Source of the DNA: a virus | Reading direction: 5' to 3' (one strand) | Length of the DNA stretch: 24,789 nucleotides | IMG/VR virus record: IMGVR_UViG_3300037847_002725 | Span: 1 to 24,789 of that record | Part shown: one piece after another, positions 1 through 10,591 of the stretch | Position numbering within the stretch: the first letter of the stretch is position 1 | How the letters are laid out: each line of letters begins with the position of its first letter | Notes under the pieces: generated by a model | What the model was told of the DNA's origin: nothing | What the model saw: the letters and a program-made list of their open reading frames with translations, nothing else | The model's database searches: none | Program-made: the position numbers and the translations under genes

Positions 1-3000
1 CGGCACATTCCCTGCTGACCCCGCCATATCTGCTGGCAATACAATGTCTTTGTTAGGGAATGGCGATACTGCTTGACCTTTATGTTGGTCAAGATATGGA
101 GTGCCAGGGAACATGGCTAAGATGGCAGTGGTATCCAATATAGCATGTGAACCCATAATTTCACCAGCGTTTTGGATACCCGCTGAACCCGTAGGACCTG
201 CTGAATATGGGTGAGTGTACATCTCGGTGTAATCGTTTTGTGTCCCATCATTGATGTCAAATACCGCACCACTAAAGCCACCACCAAAATACAACGGCAC
301 TGTATGGTCTATGCTATCCTTTGCACCTCTGAAATACAAGATTGGTTTAGCAGACAAAGATGATGCTGCATAACGGTTTCCTTCAAACTGTTTGTTATAT
401 GGAAACTTCTGTGCAATCCAAGTACGGGTATTGTCAGCGACTTGATTGACACTAACTGTGGCGTTATTGCCACCACCTTCTATCTTCAATGTTGTATTCA
501 ATCGGGTATTTATTCCAAGACTAACTACACCAGTTACTGCAGTAACTACGCCACCACCACCCACAGTTATCGTTACTTGTGCAACAAACTTGTCGTCGTT
601 ATCCACCAATCTGTAATTTCCAGCAACATATCCAGTACCTTCAGCGATTACATCTGCACCCATGAACTTACCAACATGTGCAAATGTTTGGAAGTTAGAA
701 GATTCATTTGTCGTTTTGAGTGTGGGTTGTTCCTCATCCACTTCAGTGGTACTCATAATTCGTGCAAATGCGTGTTGATGTTGTTGATTCATCATTGTTG
801 CAGCAGCGCCTCTATTGGCTATACCAACTCCCAAATCAAGTGCGTATGGCCATAACTTGTGATAATGTCCTTCAGACCATATCGTGTGCGGTGGGACATA
901 TGATACATCTTCAGATAGTTCTGTTTGACCACTGCCACTGATGGTGGCAAATTGTATGCTAGGACCTGGTGATGCACTAGTACCGCTTCGCTCAGTTTTC
1001 AATCGGCCAACAGGTCCGAATTGGAATGCTTGATGCAATCCATGATATGTTACTGTAGTGTCAAATGGCCAACAATGCACAGTCCATTTTTCAGTGGCAT
1101 CTTGACCATTGTTAGGTTTGCCCATAATTGTTGATGGGTTGCTGATGTTTGGTGAAATCAAATCTCCTTTGATGGCTCGCTTCTTCAATCCCTTTAAGTT
1201 GCGTTCCCAATCATTTGTATTGATTGGTTCATTGGCACTGTTCACAATGCGTGGAGATGGTTTGTTAGCGTTTGTCCCCGTATATGTTGTATGCACATTC
1301 AATACGGTCTTTGGGATATATCCACATGGGACTGTCAATCCTTTGTCAATCATTGCGTTATGCGCCCCGACTGTTTCATTCCCTGATTGTTTCATTCCCA
1401 CTGGTTGAGTATAAGATGTTGGAGGTGAACCCCATCCAGCGTTGGTGGCTCTGTGTGTACCCAGCCTTTTGTCCCCTCTCATGTGGGCTTCCAATATGCC
1501 ATAATCACGATGTAGTTCAGCGCGGAATAATCTATTCAACGGCACATTTTCATTTTCTGGTTTGAAGTATTGAACATGGATTGCATCTCCAGCGATGCCC
1601 CAATCTCCGAATGTTTTACCATCAGATGCATACATTTCTCTGCAATCAAAAATAGAATTATCTGCGTTGGGGTCATCAAGATTGATTGCATGTGCCACCG
1701 CAGCAGCGAGCAATTCATCAGTTACTAAGCAAGTCCAATTTGGTGCTGGGGATATACACACTGGTGCTAACCTGTCCGTGTTAGCCATCGGACCTATTTG
1801 GGGAGTCGCCCATGACACCAATTCGCTTGGAATGTTTTTACACCCAAAGAATGCGTGTCGTGTAGCAGCACCTGGTGGTATTCTTTCGTATGTAGTTCTA
1901 GATTCATATGAAATGAATTGACCTGTTTTACCGACTCTATGCTTGGCACTATCTATTGGGGTTGTAATTTGAATGATACCGTTTGTTTTAGGGAATCCCA
2001 TGAACCCTAATGCATCAACTCCATTCGGTATGTCGTGCCATATCCCTCTGTTTTGATGGGCGAATGAACCTGTTGTTGTCCCTTGAGATAATTGTAATGT
2101 TCCTGTTGTCGCTGCTGGTTTGTCAATAGTCACTGCGTATGCTGCTACAGGTGCTTTGACCGTGTTCCATCGGCTACCACAATATGCTTCATTGCTCACA
2201 CCTTGAATCTGTCTTGTTGTTTCTAACGCTGCTTCCAATGCCCCTGCTGGGGTTATGCATTCTTCACCAGTAACTATTCGGCCACCTATGTCGCCCTTTC
2301 CTTTCATGTGCTTTCCGATGGTGAAACCACCTTGCGACACATCTTTGTCGTTAATCCATATTACAATCTCATTGTCTAATGTTGGTGGTAATGTGCTTCG
2401 CTCGTCAGCAAACTCTTTGCCATATTCTTTGTACAATATACGGATACGGTGCTTTACTCCACGATGGTCCTCAAGTTCCACTGCATAAATATCGTTTTGG
2501 ATAAAATCATATTTTTCATCATTTGGGACATGTGCGGTTGTTTCCGTAATGTCATTATGAGATGCAGTGTATATTTCATGCGCCCGTGCGTTCTTGCCAC
2601 TTTCACCGAATCCCCATTTACCCAAGTCGGGCGACCATCCAGGTATGCCTGTTGCAGTCAATCCACCAAAGTTAATACGGCCTATTGCACTTGTTCCTTT
2701 TCGCAATCCTTGTATCACTGATTGTTCATTTGGTGTAGTTGATTCAGTTTCCATTGTATTGGATGACGCACCTCCGCCTGAAATGCATGTATCTTCTAAT
2801 GACACTTCGCCTTCGTTTTCAAACTCGGCTGGTGGAACTGAATCACCATTGGTTGCTATACCCTTTGATGGTTTGCTCGTTGCGACCAATTCATGTAATG
2901 TTGTAATTGGTGCAAATGGCTTTCCATGTTTATCAATTGGCATCGGTGCTGGGTGCATACATTCATTCCATAACTCATCGGGTTGGCAATAGTAATCACG

Positions 3001-6000
3001 GAATCTGCCACCATGCCCTATCAAGAACTGTGGCGAATATACAGATTGGCCTTTGCTATTATCTAACCATGCACAGAAATTACGACCAGTCGCACCAGGT
3101 ATTGTTGAGTGGATGACAATTGAGTATCCTGAATTGCCTTTGCTATCTTCAACTACACGACCCAAATGGGCGCGAAGGTATCCCATGTGCGAACCCCTGT
3201 CAAATGAAACATCGGCATCTGCATGCCAAAATGGAGATGGGTCAAATGTTGAACCAGTGACTGCGTAATCTGCTTTGATGTGTGCATTAGCAGCGTCATC
3301 ATTATCAACAGTAATTGCAGGGAATTGCGTGTTTGGTTTGCGAATGTTAGACCTACCGTTCTTTGCACCCGCTTGATTGACAAGTCGCACTACTTCCTTT
3401 GCAGCGGCTTCAATGTTTGTAATACCTTCTTTGATGCCCACTTCACCCAAATCAATTGTCAATCTTCTGGTGAAATCCATGTCTTTCCAATGGGGTGAAT
3501 CATACACATTACCTAATGGAGTTCTGATACCAAACATTGTAGTAGGAACTGGATTTGGTGTAGCACGAATACCTTTCAAACACAAATATGCAGGAATAAC
3601 TCTTGTCCCGTGTGGTGTGTCAAATGTGGTTTGTGATATACGATGAGATTCTGCTTTTGCCTGTGGTTCGGGATGCCATGTATCAATTTGCACTGCACCT
3701 TCCCAGATATAAGATGGTGAATACTTTGTATTGTAATGTAATGTAAAATCGTTTGCATAATAGTAATTGTATATCCCATTAGCAAATGCAAAGGGTGAAT
3801 GCGAAAGTGATACCGATGCATCTTCAGTTCGTATTGGTCGCCTATCAGCGTTTAAGACAAACGATTCGTGATAATTCCTTAGTGCTGCTTTTTCCAATCT
3901 CCAATAATCCATAGCATTTGCTAATGGGTCAGATGAATCTGTCCTATCAATCATTAACAAACTAGGGTCATCGTGTGAATATGCACCTTCAATAAATGTT
4001 GAGCGCATAATAGATGAGCGCACTCTGACTGTGGGATTGCTATAATCGGGGTATGATGCGTAGTCCATTGAACCACCAGCAACTGCAGTAAAATCAATTG
4101 GCACTTTATGTCGTTGTTGAGAATGATGACCATTTGCTACATCCAGATTCTTAATCTGCACTGCGTCGGGGTCAGATTGAACTTGCATGTGAATATCGTG
4201 GAACGAAATGAACTCACGATTGTGAAGGACATCGTATAACAATACACGGGCATGGTCATCGGTGCATAGATACGGGTCAATGAAAGCAACAGTTCGTTGT
4301 ACGCCATCACCTAATTGACCACCATTCATTAGAACGGTTTGATTCACATGCTGAGCAAAGTTTTCAGCAGTTTCACGACAATTGTTGCCAATCAAGAAGT
4401 TCTCCATTGGTATGCTTTCACGGGGTTTCAATCCAAAATTGCCTTGCCCTCCGTTGAACATCGTGTGTACTTCTAATGGGTTCAACACACCACGACTTTT
4501 GCAGAACATACCATCAATCGCATGTGGGTTGGTGTAATGCATGTTCATCCAAACTGTATCGCCAACACGCAAACCACCTTGAGCATATGGGCGATTCCAT
4601 TTGTCATTCAAACACGCAGGGAACATGCGGTCATTATTATTTGCAGTGTGTAAATATGCTGGTATCCCTAATCCTATTACTTCTAGTTCATCGTATTTTT
4701 GAATGTCATTCCCTGCGCCAAATGTGGGCGTAGCACCGTTCACCCATCTGTGTATTTGGATGACGACTTCTTTATCTTCTTCTGGGTCAAATGTTGATGG
4801 AGATAATGGGAATGAATATCCATGATATAATTCATTTGTTCTAGTGTTTTTAATCTTCCAAAACAATATCCCACTGTTAGCAACAGGTTTCATTTCACCC
4901 CACAATGTTGTAGCACCATGTCTTGGGAATGAATCACTATTGCTAACAATGACTGCGCTGACAGGCGCGTTAAAATCCTTCACTTTACCGTTCCAAAGGC
5001 CATTTTCCATCTTTGGTAAATGTGGGTTTTCACGAGGACCTGATTTGAACTCAACAGCACTAGCATAATGTTTCAATCCGTAGTCAATGTTGCCACCTTG
5101 CGTTTGCACATTTGCTCTATCATAATGATTCATTGAACGGAACTCTTGGCCTTCAGCCGATGATATTCCAAATCCGTCAGCCAGCAATGGTGTGCCTGAT
5201 TGGTATGGTTCAGTTCCAATTGGAGATATGCCCGTTCCAGATTCTAATGATGCAATGAACTCATCTGACATTGCACCATCACCTAGTGCGATAACAAGGA
5301 ACTTGGCAATCCTATCAACATTGTAGTAGTATGCCCATTCACCGTTGTCAAGCATCACTTTACGCATACCTAATGTGCCTTGTACGCTTGTGTTGTCTGC
5401 GCCTCTTGCTTTTGCATCTGGGAATATATCTGGATTTTCCACATACAATATCAGTGTTGATGTTGCACCAGAACCATATGCTGGTGTAGGAGTTAAGTTC
5501 TTGACTTTGTATGCTGAGTGAGTCAATGTAGTTCTCATCACTTGCTTTGTGAATGAATGGTTATACGGACCTAAAGCAACGGTATCCCCTGCTGGTTTGT
5601 ATGCGCCCAATCTTATACCAACGGGGTTTGGTGCATATGTATGTGCAGTCATGGTTGCATCAAGTGTTATCTTCATGCTATTGTCAGGACCTGGGAATGT
5701 GCGTGTTTCACGGTTCTCAAAGAATTGGTCGGGGAATAATGGTATCTCAACCAATGCACGGGTTGAAGCGTATTGTGTGCCAAGTTGGTAATCATGTTGC
5801 ACACTATCTAATGATTGGAACATACGGTCATTGACTGTAGTACCATCTGCACACTGACCTTCATCACCAATCAATGGGTCTGACACAATCAAACTACCAG
5901 CGTTCAAACCAACGGCAGTCATCCATTCAGTGAATGTTTCAAACGCTTCTCCATTAGCACCTAAGAACCATCCATTTGCAGTGTTTGTATCTGTTTGGTC

Positions 6001-9000
6001 AAATTGGAATAATCCACCAACAATATCAAAATACGCTGCTGATGCACCGCTTGGCAGATATATTCGTGCGGTTGGATTACCTGATGCGCCACTACTTGGC
6101 GGGAAGCAAATATGTCCCCAACTCGCTAATGATGATGAATTGTTATTCAACGGGACTACACCGAGCGTTGCTGGATTAGTACCAGGACTAAAATTAGAAT
6201 ATGAAATCGTAGCACCGCATGGCCGTCTTGTGTTCCAACCAATCCGTGCTAATGGAGATGGGTCATATGTCGGTTTTGTGTCTTTTGCACCTTGACCTAC
6301 ACCACCTAACGATACAGTCACTACAGGTCCGCCAGGTGTAATCTCTTTGATAGCGTGTGAATCTGGTGAACCATCACCTTGATAATTTGTCATGCTTGAC
6401 CGAATATCGTGAACTAATCCATCACCTTTGAGAATCAATGTCCGACCACTGCTTGTTTTACCATCTTTGAACTCGGATAATTTACCACGACATTGCATGT
6501 ATTCAATTGAAACAAACAAATGGTTTGCTGGGTTTTGGGTTTTACCAATGAAGTTAGCCAACTGCATGGTTCGGCCTTTGTTTGTTGGTTGGATAATCAA
6601 GATGTGTTCTTTGTTGTCTTGCCAATTATCAATTATGTCAAACAGTTCGTATAGATTGGAAGATTGGTTGCTTGGCGACTTGTCAAACACACCAGAAGCA
6701 TTTGATGTCGCTTCTTGCATCGGACTCATTGTGAATGTGCTGGGCGCACTTTCAACGGGTGGGTCAGTTGTTTGAGCAGATGCTGATTCAGATGAACCGC
6801 TTTGAGATGGTCTAACAATCAATTTGTGGTATCTTGATTCGTGGTCGGCATCAGTAACATGGGATGCAATGATACCTTGTGGCAATCTAATCGGTGAATC
6901 TGATGGGTTTTGTGGTAAGTAATCATCGGCCAAATTAGCAGTATCCAATTCCAATTCATATGTCGTTCCACCTGTGTTATCCCCGACCAATCGGTGCGGT
7001 TCAAATGCTATACTACCAAGACCTAAATCTTCATCACTTAACCGAATGACACCACCAGGTGAATGTAATGTAGTGCCAGCATACAATGATTCGTGAACCC
7101 ATTGTGCTACGGTTTTACCACCAATTGTTTGCTCAGCACTCGGAACTGTCTTTGTGATACACAATGTAGCACCAGCGAGGTCATATGTCACTAACCGATT
7201 TGCTGCTGCAAGTTGAGCAATGAATGATGCTGTTATGCCACCACTAAATACCAATTGGTTGCCAGCGTAATCAATAGTCGCAGTGTCTGTCCCTATTGAA
7301 TCTGCAGCGCGTATGTTGTTGCATTGGATGTAATATGCATCCAACTGTTGTGTATCTGCGCCAAAGGTTTGCACCATACCAGCGCTCAATGGTAAATTGG
7401 GCGCTGCATATGCACCAGTAGTGATGCCCAATGCTGCGTTGTCTAATGTTGCACCTGTCAAGTCAATAGCATTGTAATGCATCTCAACATATGGGAATGG
7501 GCAACTACCACGCGTTTCCAATATGGCCACACGGGATTCATCTTCAGGTGTTAGATGTATGTTGTATGAATCATATGTTCCATCTTCATTGATGGAAGCA
7601 TGACCTTTGAGTAAGAACGGTAATGGGTTGAAACCTATTCCGCCAATACCAATGATTTGTCTTTGTGTTGCATCAATATGTGCCATACCGTTCTCTTTCA
7701 ACTGTGTAGGTGTTGATGATGATTCGGTTGTCAATGCTGAACCAATGTATGCTTGGCGGTGCATATCCAATATCGTGCCGATTGGTAATTGCTCACGCAA
7801 TCCCATACTGCCACCATCAAAATACGCAGCGAATGTATCTGAATCACCATCCAAATTACGATTCACAACTTCTTCAACGGCTGGTGGTAGCACCCGCAAA
7901 TACGGATGCCCTGCCACATGTGAAAACATATGGCGACCCGTATGGCCAGCCTTATGCCCTTCTTCTTCAAATGTGCCACTAAATCCGTATGGATTACTAC
8001 CTCCCCGTGCTATCTCACGGCTAAATATGAATCCATGATTACCATTGACTTCATCAACCACCATTTGCCCAGTTCTGTCAATCACCTGTGTCCCAAGATT
8101 GGGCGCAAGGTATGGTTTTCCTGTTGATATATCAAGAACTGAATCAGAATTGATGACAACCATTTGACAATCGTCTTGAGCGTGGGCGTGTAATACACCA
8201 CGCAATGCACCATTATCACCAAGATGTATGCTTGACACACCGAGTACGCTTGTCCCTGATGTTGCGTTGTATGTGATGCTTAACAATCGCATACGCTCTG
8301 GTGGTGATGTAGTGTATGGCAATCCCGTGCGAGCATTGGTCGCAGTTGGATTCATAATGATGTTAAGTGGAGTATGCTTGATTGGCGTTGGGTATCTTGT
8401 TTCGTATGTCCCGTTAGAATATGGGTCGGTTGTCAAATCATATGTTGTGTTTGTAGTTGGTGCAGTTTTACCCGTTAGATATTCAACTAACGGTTTCACA
8501 TGTTCTGTACGAACCTGTATGTTTGTGTCGTTGGGACTTGTATTTGTTCTAAGTGGCATTACAATCTGTGGCACTTCAACGGGTTCTTCAAAACGCCATA
8601 GACCAATCGTATCGCCCGATGAAATCAACGGCAATGGTCTGATGCCACTTTCATTGTATCCTCTGCGCCAATGCACCCCTTCAATGACACCACGATATTC
8701 ACCACCTTTACCACCGATGTATAAATTGGCGGTGGATACCGCCAATCTTGACGGCTTATCCAATTTTTCAGATGCTACCAATTCGCCATTGACATACAGT
8801 TTGACTTGTTGCCCTGTGAATAAACCAACGACATGAAGCAATGGTCTGTTGTTGCTATTGGTTGCTATTGGTGTGTTGAGCGCACCATTGTATTGATTGA
8901 ATGAACCAAACAGTTCGTTAGAATGAGATGGATACACGATACCATCCCACCCATCGTGATTGCCAGCAGTGATGTGTGGAGATGCCGATGACACCGTAAT

Positions 9001-9336
9001 GGATTGGCGACCCGTTTCATCATCGTGGACTTCAACGGTGAATTGTGCAGGGCCTGGTGTCCCAACGCTTCCAATGCTTAATTCAAACAATCCCTTTTTG
9101 GAAGCAATGACACCACCGCAATCTGGTATGACCCATGCTTCAATCGTGAATGCTTTGCTGACTTTCGCGCTGGATACATGTTCGCTATTGGTTTGTGAAT
9201 CTCCTATCGCAGACCCATATGATTTACCACCGCTACCTGGTGTCCCCGTGTTAGCAAAAGCAGATGACGGAACAACAACACCATCACTTACGCCATTGAA
9301 AAATAGCGCATGACTTGTTTTGCCTATCACCGTCAT
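1..9336 (-). CDS. Giant tail fibre/baseplate-type protein, 3' end beyond window
   Basis: I translated the minus strand from ATG at 9336 to base 1 and met no stop, so at least 3,112 residues are present and the C-terminus is missing. Residues about 8-252 look like a LamG/concanavalin A-like domain: it opens with FFNGVSDGVVVP, has FTIEAWV near residue 63, VKLYVNGELVASE near 178, LYIGG near 206, and closes with IGLWRFEE near 244. Such domains bind sugars or proteins. A Ser/Thr/Pro linker near residues 840-870 and an acidic Ser/Gly linker near 2160-2200 suggest at least three large segments. The middle and distal parts are beta-rich with many Asn, Thr and Gly and match nothing I recognise. The start follows the distal-tail candidate by 4 bases, with GTGAT just upstream of ATG. 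Its place after the tape measure and that candidate suggests a receptor-binding fibre or baseplate hub. Confident that it is coding; role inferred. Confidence 0.85.
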   Translation of the reverse strand, partial: MTVIGKTSHALFFNGVSDGVVVPSSAFANTGTPGSGGKSYGSAIGDSQTNSEHVSSAKVSKAFTIEAWVIPDCGGVIASKKGLFELSIGSVGTPGPAQFTVEVHDDETGRQSITVSSASPHITAGNHDGWDGIVYPSHSNELFGSFNQYNGALNTPIATNSNNRPLLHVVGLFTGQQVKLYVNGELVASEKLDKPSRLAVSTANLYIGGKGGEYRGVIEGVHWRRGYNESGIRPLPLISSGDTIGLWRFEEPVEVPQIVMPLRTNTSPNDTNIQVRTEHVKPLVEYLTGKTAPTTNTTYDLTTDPYSNGTYETRYPTPIKHTPLNIIMNPTATNARTGLPYTTSPPERMRLLSITYNATSGTSVLGVSSIHLGDNGALRGVLHAHAQDDCQMVVINSDSVLDISTGKPYLAPNLGTQVIDRTGQMVVDEVNGNHGFIFSREIARGGSNPYGFSGTFEEEGHKAGHTGRHMFSHVAGHPYLRVLPPAVEEVVNRNLDGDSDTFAAYFDGGSMGLREQLPIGTILDMHRQAYIGSALTTESSSTPTQLKENGMAHIDATQRQIIGIGGIGFNPLPFLLKGHASINEDGTYDSYNIHLTPEDESRVAILETRGSCPFPYVEMHYNAIDLTGATLDNAALGITTGAYAAPNLPLSAGMVQTFGADTQQLDAYYIQCNNIRAADSIGTDTATIDYAGNQLVFSGGITASFIAQLAAANRLVTYDLAGATLCITKTVPSAEQTIGGKTVAQWVHESLYAGTTLHSPGGVIRLSDEDLGLGSIAFEPHRLVGDNTGGTTYELELDTANLADDYLPQNPSDSPIRLPQGIIASHVTDADHESRYHKLIVRPSQSGSSESASAQTTDPPVESAPSTFTMSPMQEATSNASGVFDKSPSNQSSNLYELFDIIDNWQDNKEHILIIQPTNKGRTMQLANFIGKTQNPANHLFVSIEYMQCRGKLSEFKDGKTSSGRTLILKGDGLVHDIRSSMTNYQGDGSPDSHAIKEITPGGPVVTVSLGGVGQGAKDTKPTYDPSPLARIGWNTRRPCGATISYSNFSPGTNPATLGVVPLNNNSSSLASWGHICFPPSSGASGNPTARIYLPSGASAAYFDIVGGLFQFDQTDTNTANGWFLGANGEAFETFTEWMTAVGLNAGSLIVSDPLIGDEGQCADGTTVNDRMFQSLDSVQHDYQLGTQYASTRALVEIPLFPDQFFENRETRTFPGPDNSMKITLDATMTAHTYAPNPVGIRLGAYKPAGDTVALGPYNHSFTKQVMRTTLTHSAYKVKNLTPTPAYGSGATSTLILYVENPDIFPDAKARGADNTSVQGTLGMRKVMLDNGEWAYYYNVDRIAKFLVIALGDGAMSDEFIASLESGTGISPIGTEPYQSGTPLLADGFGISSAEGQEFRSMNHYDRANVQTQGGNIDYGLKHYASAVEFKSGPRENPHLPKMENGLWNGKVKDFNAPVSAVIVSNSDSFPRHGATTLWGEMKPVANSGILFWKIKNTRTNELYHGYSFPLSPSTFDPEEDKEVVIQIHRWVNGATPTFGAGNDIQKYDELEVIGLGIPAYLHTANNNDRMFPACLNDKWNRPYAQGGLRVGDTVWMNMHYTNPHAIDGMFCKSRGVLNPLEVHTMFNGGQGNFGLKPRESIPMENFLIGNNCRETAENFAQHVNQTVLMNGGQLGDGVQRTVAFIDPYLCTDDHARVLLYDVLHNREFISFHDIHMQVQSDPDAVQIKNLDVANGHHSQQRHKVPIDFTAVAGGSMDYASYPDYSNPTVRVRSSIMRSTFIEGAYSHDDPSLLMIDRTDSSDPLANAMDYWRLEKAALRNYHESFVLNADRRPIRTEDASVSLSHSPFAFANGIYNYYYANDFTLHYNTKYSPSYIWEGAVQIDTWHPEPQAKAESHRISQTTFDTPHGTRVIPAYLCLKGIRATPNPVPTTMFGIRTPLGNVYDSPHWKDMDFTRRLTIDLGEVGIKEGITNIEAAAKEVVRLVNQAGAKNGRSNIRKPNTQFPAITVDNDDAANAHIKADYAVTGSTFDPSPFWHADADVSFDRGSHMGYLRAHLGRVVEDSKGNSGYSIVIHSTIPGATGRNFCAWLDNSKGQSVYSPQFLIGHGGRFRDYYCQPDELWNECMHPAPMPIDKHGKPFAPITTLHELVATSKPSKGIATNGDSVPPAEFENEGEVSLEDTCISGGGASSNTMETESTTPNEQSVIQGLRKGTSAIGRINFGGLTATGIPGWSPDLGKWGFGESGKNARAHEIYTASHNDITETTAHVPNDEKYDFIQNDIYAVELEDHRGVKHRIRILYKEYGKEFADERSTLPPTLDNEIVIWINDKDVSQGGFTIGKHMKGKGDIGGRIVTGEECITPAGALEAALETTRQIQGVSNEAYCGSRWNTVKAPVAAYAVTIDKPAATTGTLQLSQGTTTGSFAHQNRGIWHDIPNGVDALGFMGFPKTNGIIQITTPIDSAKHRVGKTGQFISYESRTTYERIPPGAATRHAFFGCKNIPSELVSWATPQIGPMANTDRLAPVCISPAPNWTCLVTDELLAAAVAHAINLDDPNADNSIFDCREMYASDGKTFGDWGIAGDAIHVQYFKPENENVPLNRLFRAELHRDYGILEAHMRGDKRLGTHRATNAGWGSPPTSYTQPVGMKQSGNETVGAHNAMIDKGLTVPCGYIPKTVLNVHTTYTGTNANKPSPRIVNSANEPINTNDWERNLKGLKKRAIKGDLISPNISNPSTIMGKPNNGQDATEKWTVHCWPFDTTVTYHGLHQAFQFGPVGRLKTERSGTSASPGPSIQFATISGSGQTELSEDVSYVPPHTIWSEGHYHKLWPYALDLGVGIANRGAAATMMNQQHQHAFARIMSTTEVDEEQPTLKTTNESSNFQTFAHVGKFMGADVIAEGTGYVAGNYRLVDNDDKFVAQVTITVGGGGVVTAVTGVVSLGINTRLNTTLKIEGGGNNATVSVNQVADNTRTWIAQKFPYNKQFEGNRYAASSLSAKPILYFRGAKDSIDHTVPLYFGGGFSGAVFDINDGTQNDYTEMYTHPYSAGPTGSAGIQNAGEIMGSHAILDTTAILAMFPGTPYLDQHKGQAVSPFPNKDIVLPADMAGSAGNVP

Positions 9337-9340
9337 CGTA

Positions 9341-10591
9341 TCACAATCCCACAATCAAGTCAATCGGTTTGAATGTCAGTTTGAAGGGATAGAATGTATC
9401 CCCCGCTGAATAATTGAATGAGAATGCGGATACTGTGCCACGAATGCCCGTATAGACATCTTGTGAATTGAACTCAACTGATGCTGGATTCACATTGGCC
9501 AATGAACCTTGATGGTCAGCAGGACTCAACCCAGTCACTAGAATGAAATTGCGAGCCGTCATGTTGCCACCCGCTGCTTGAACAATTGAGTTGTATGGGA
9601 TTTGGATACCCACGATGTAATCATCAGATGCACCAGCCGTTGGGTCAAGTTTGTTGAAGTCCGTGCTAATGGCTGACTTCTTTTCGTCATTGGTATCCAA
9701 TTGGAACATCTCACCAACTGCACCCATGACATTGCTATTCGCCACATTAGCAATGAGGTCTTGCACTTTATCACCAGCGGAACGGCATGTGTTTGCAGTG
9801 CCACCTCTAAATGTCAAAAACGCTGGTGCTTTAACTGCTAACTGATTTGTTGTGTTGGTATCACTGATTGTATCCCAAAATGTGGGCGTTCCTGAGTTGC
9901 CATTCTTCCCCACTACAATCTGTTGAATATCAACACGGCCTGTCCCCAATGTGGTATTCATACCGTTTGATACAGATGCAGAAAACGCAGCACCCAAATG
10001 TTGTGAAGCAGCGGTTGTGTTGATACCGATTGCATTGGTTGTGTTGTTAAGAACTGTCTTGAGTGTTTCAGCCACCCACGCTGCTCTTGACGGAAATCCC
10101 GCACCAGTAATCGCAATGTATGTGTTGGTGGATAAATCAAGGTCTATGCTAACAACACCACCAGCGTATGTATTACCACCACCTGTGTTGATGAACTTGA
10201 ATGTAATGCGTTCTCCACCACCCAATCCTTGTTGGTATGAGGTTCGTAAGTAAAACGGTTTGTCAATGATGTTTTCAATAGCCACTTCACCACCATCTTC
10301 AACAAAGTATATGCTGGTTTGAACATTAGCATCACGAACATTTGGGCGTGTGAAATCAATGAATGCAGTTGATTTGGCAGGTGATACATCACTAGATGTG
10401 CAATCGTCATCGCGAGCCATTCCATCAATGGATATTTCAGTGGCAACTGCGTTCAAATCTGCGCCAAACCTTTCACCCAACACGGGGATTGGTATTGCTG
10501 CTACGCTACGACCAACACTGAATTGGAATGCTTGTGCTTCAAGACTGATGATTTTACCATTGCGTTGAATGAGTCGGATTGGAACTGCCAT
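9341..10591 (-). CDS. Distal tail protein candidate (Dit-like position)
   Basis: A 416-residue protein beginning MAVPIRLIQRNGK. I chose ATG at 10591 because it overlaps the tape-measure stop in a TAATG junction, a typical coupled start; a GTG three codons earlier is possible but less likely. The sequence is beta-rich with no membrane segment or signal peptide. An N-terminal block (residues about 1-60) and a C-terminal block (about 345-416, ending FKPIDLIVGL) flank a central Gly/Asn/Thr-rich region. I do not recognise a definite family. Its position directly after the tape measure and before the giant tail protein is where siphoviruses encode the distal tail protein that connects the tube to the tail tip, so that role is inferred from gene order. 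It could also be a second baseplate protein. Confidence 0.6.
   Translation of the reverse strand: MAVPIRLIQRNGKIISLEAQAFQFSVGRSVAAIPIPVLGERFGADLNAVATEISIDGMARDDDCTSSDVSPAKSTAFIDFTRPNVRDANVQTSIYFVEDGGEVAIENIIDKPFYLRTSYQQGLGGGERITFKFINTGGGNTYAGGVVSIDLDLSTNTYIAITGAGFPSRAAWVAETLKTVLNNTTNAIGINTTAASQHLGAAFSASVSNGMNTTLGTGRVDIQQIVVGKNGNSGTPTFWDTISDTNTTNQLAVKAPAFLTFRGGTANTCRSAGDKVQDLIANVANSNVMGAVGEMFQLDTNDEKKSAISTDFNKLDPTAGASDDYIVGIQIPYNSIVQAAGGNMTARNFILVTGLSPADHQGSLANVNPASVEFNSQDVYTGIRGTVSAFSFNYSAGDTFYPFKLTFKPIDLIVGL

Noticed and set aside
8228-8836. A 202-codon plus-strand frame with hydrophobic stretches
   Set aside because: It lies within the giant minus-strand gene, which encodes the LamG domain and adjoining sequence here; no start signal and no neighbours on that strand.
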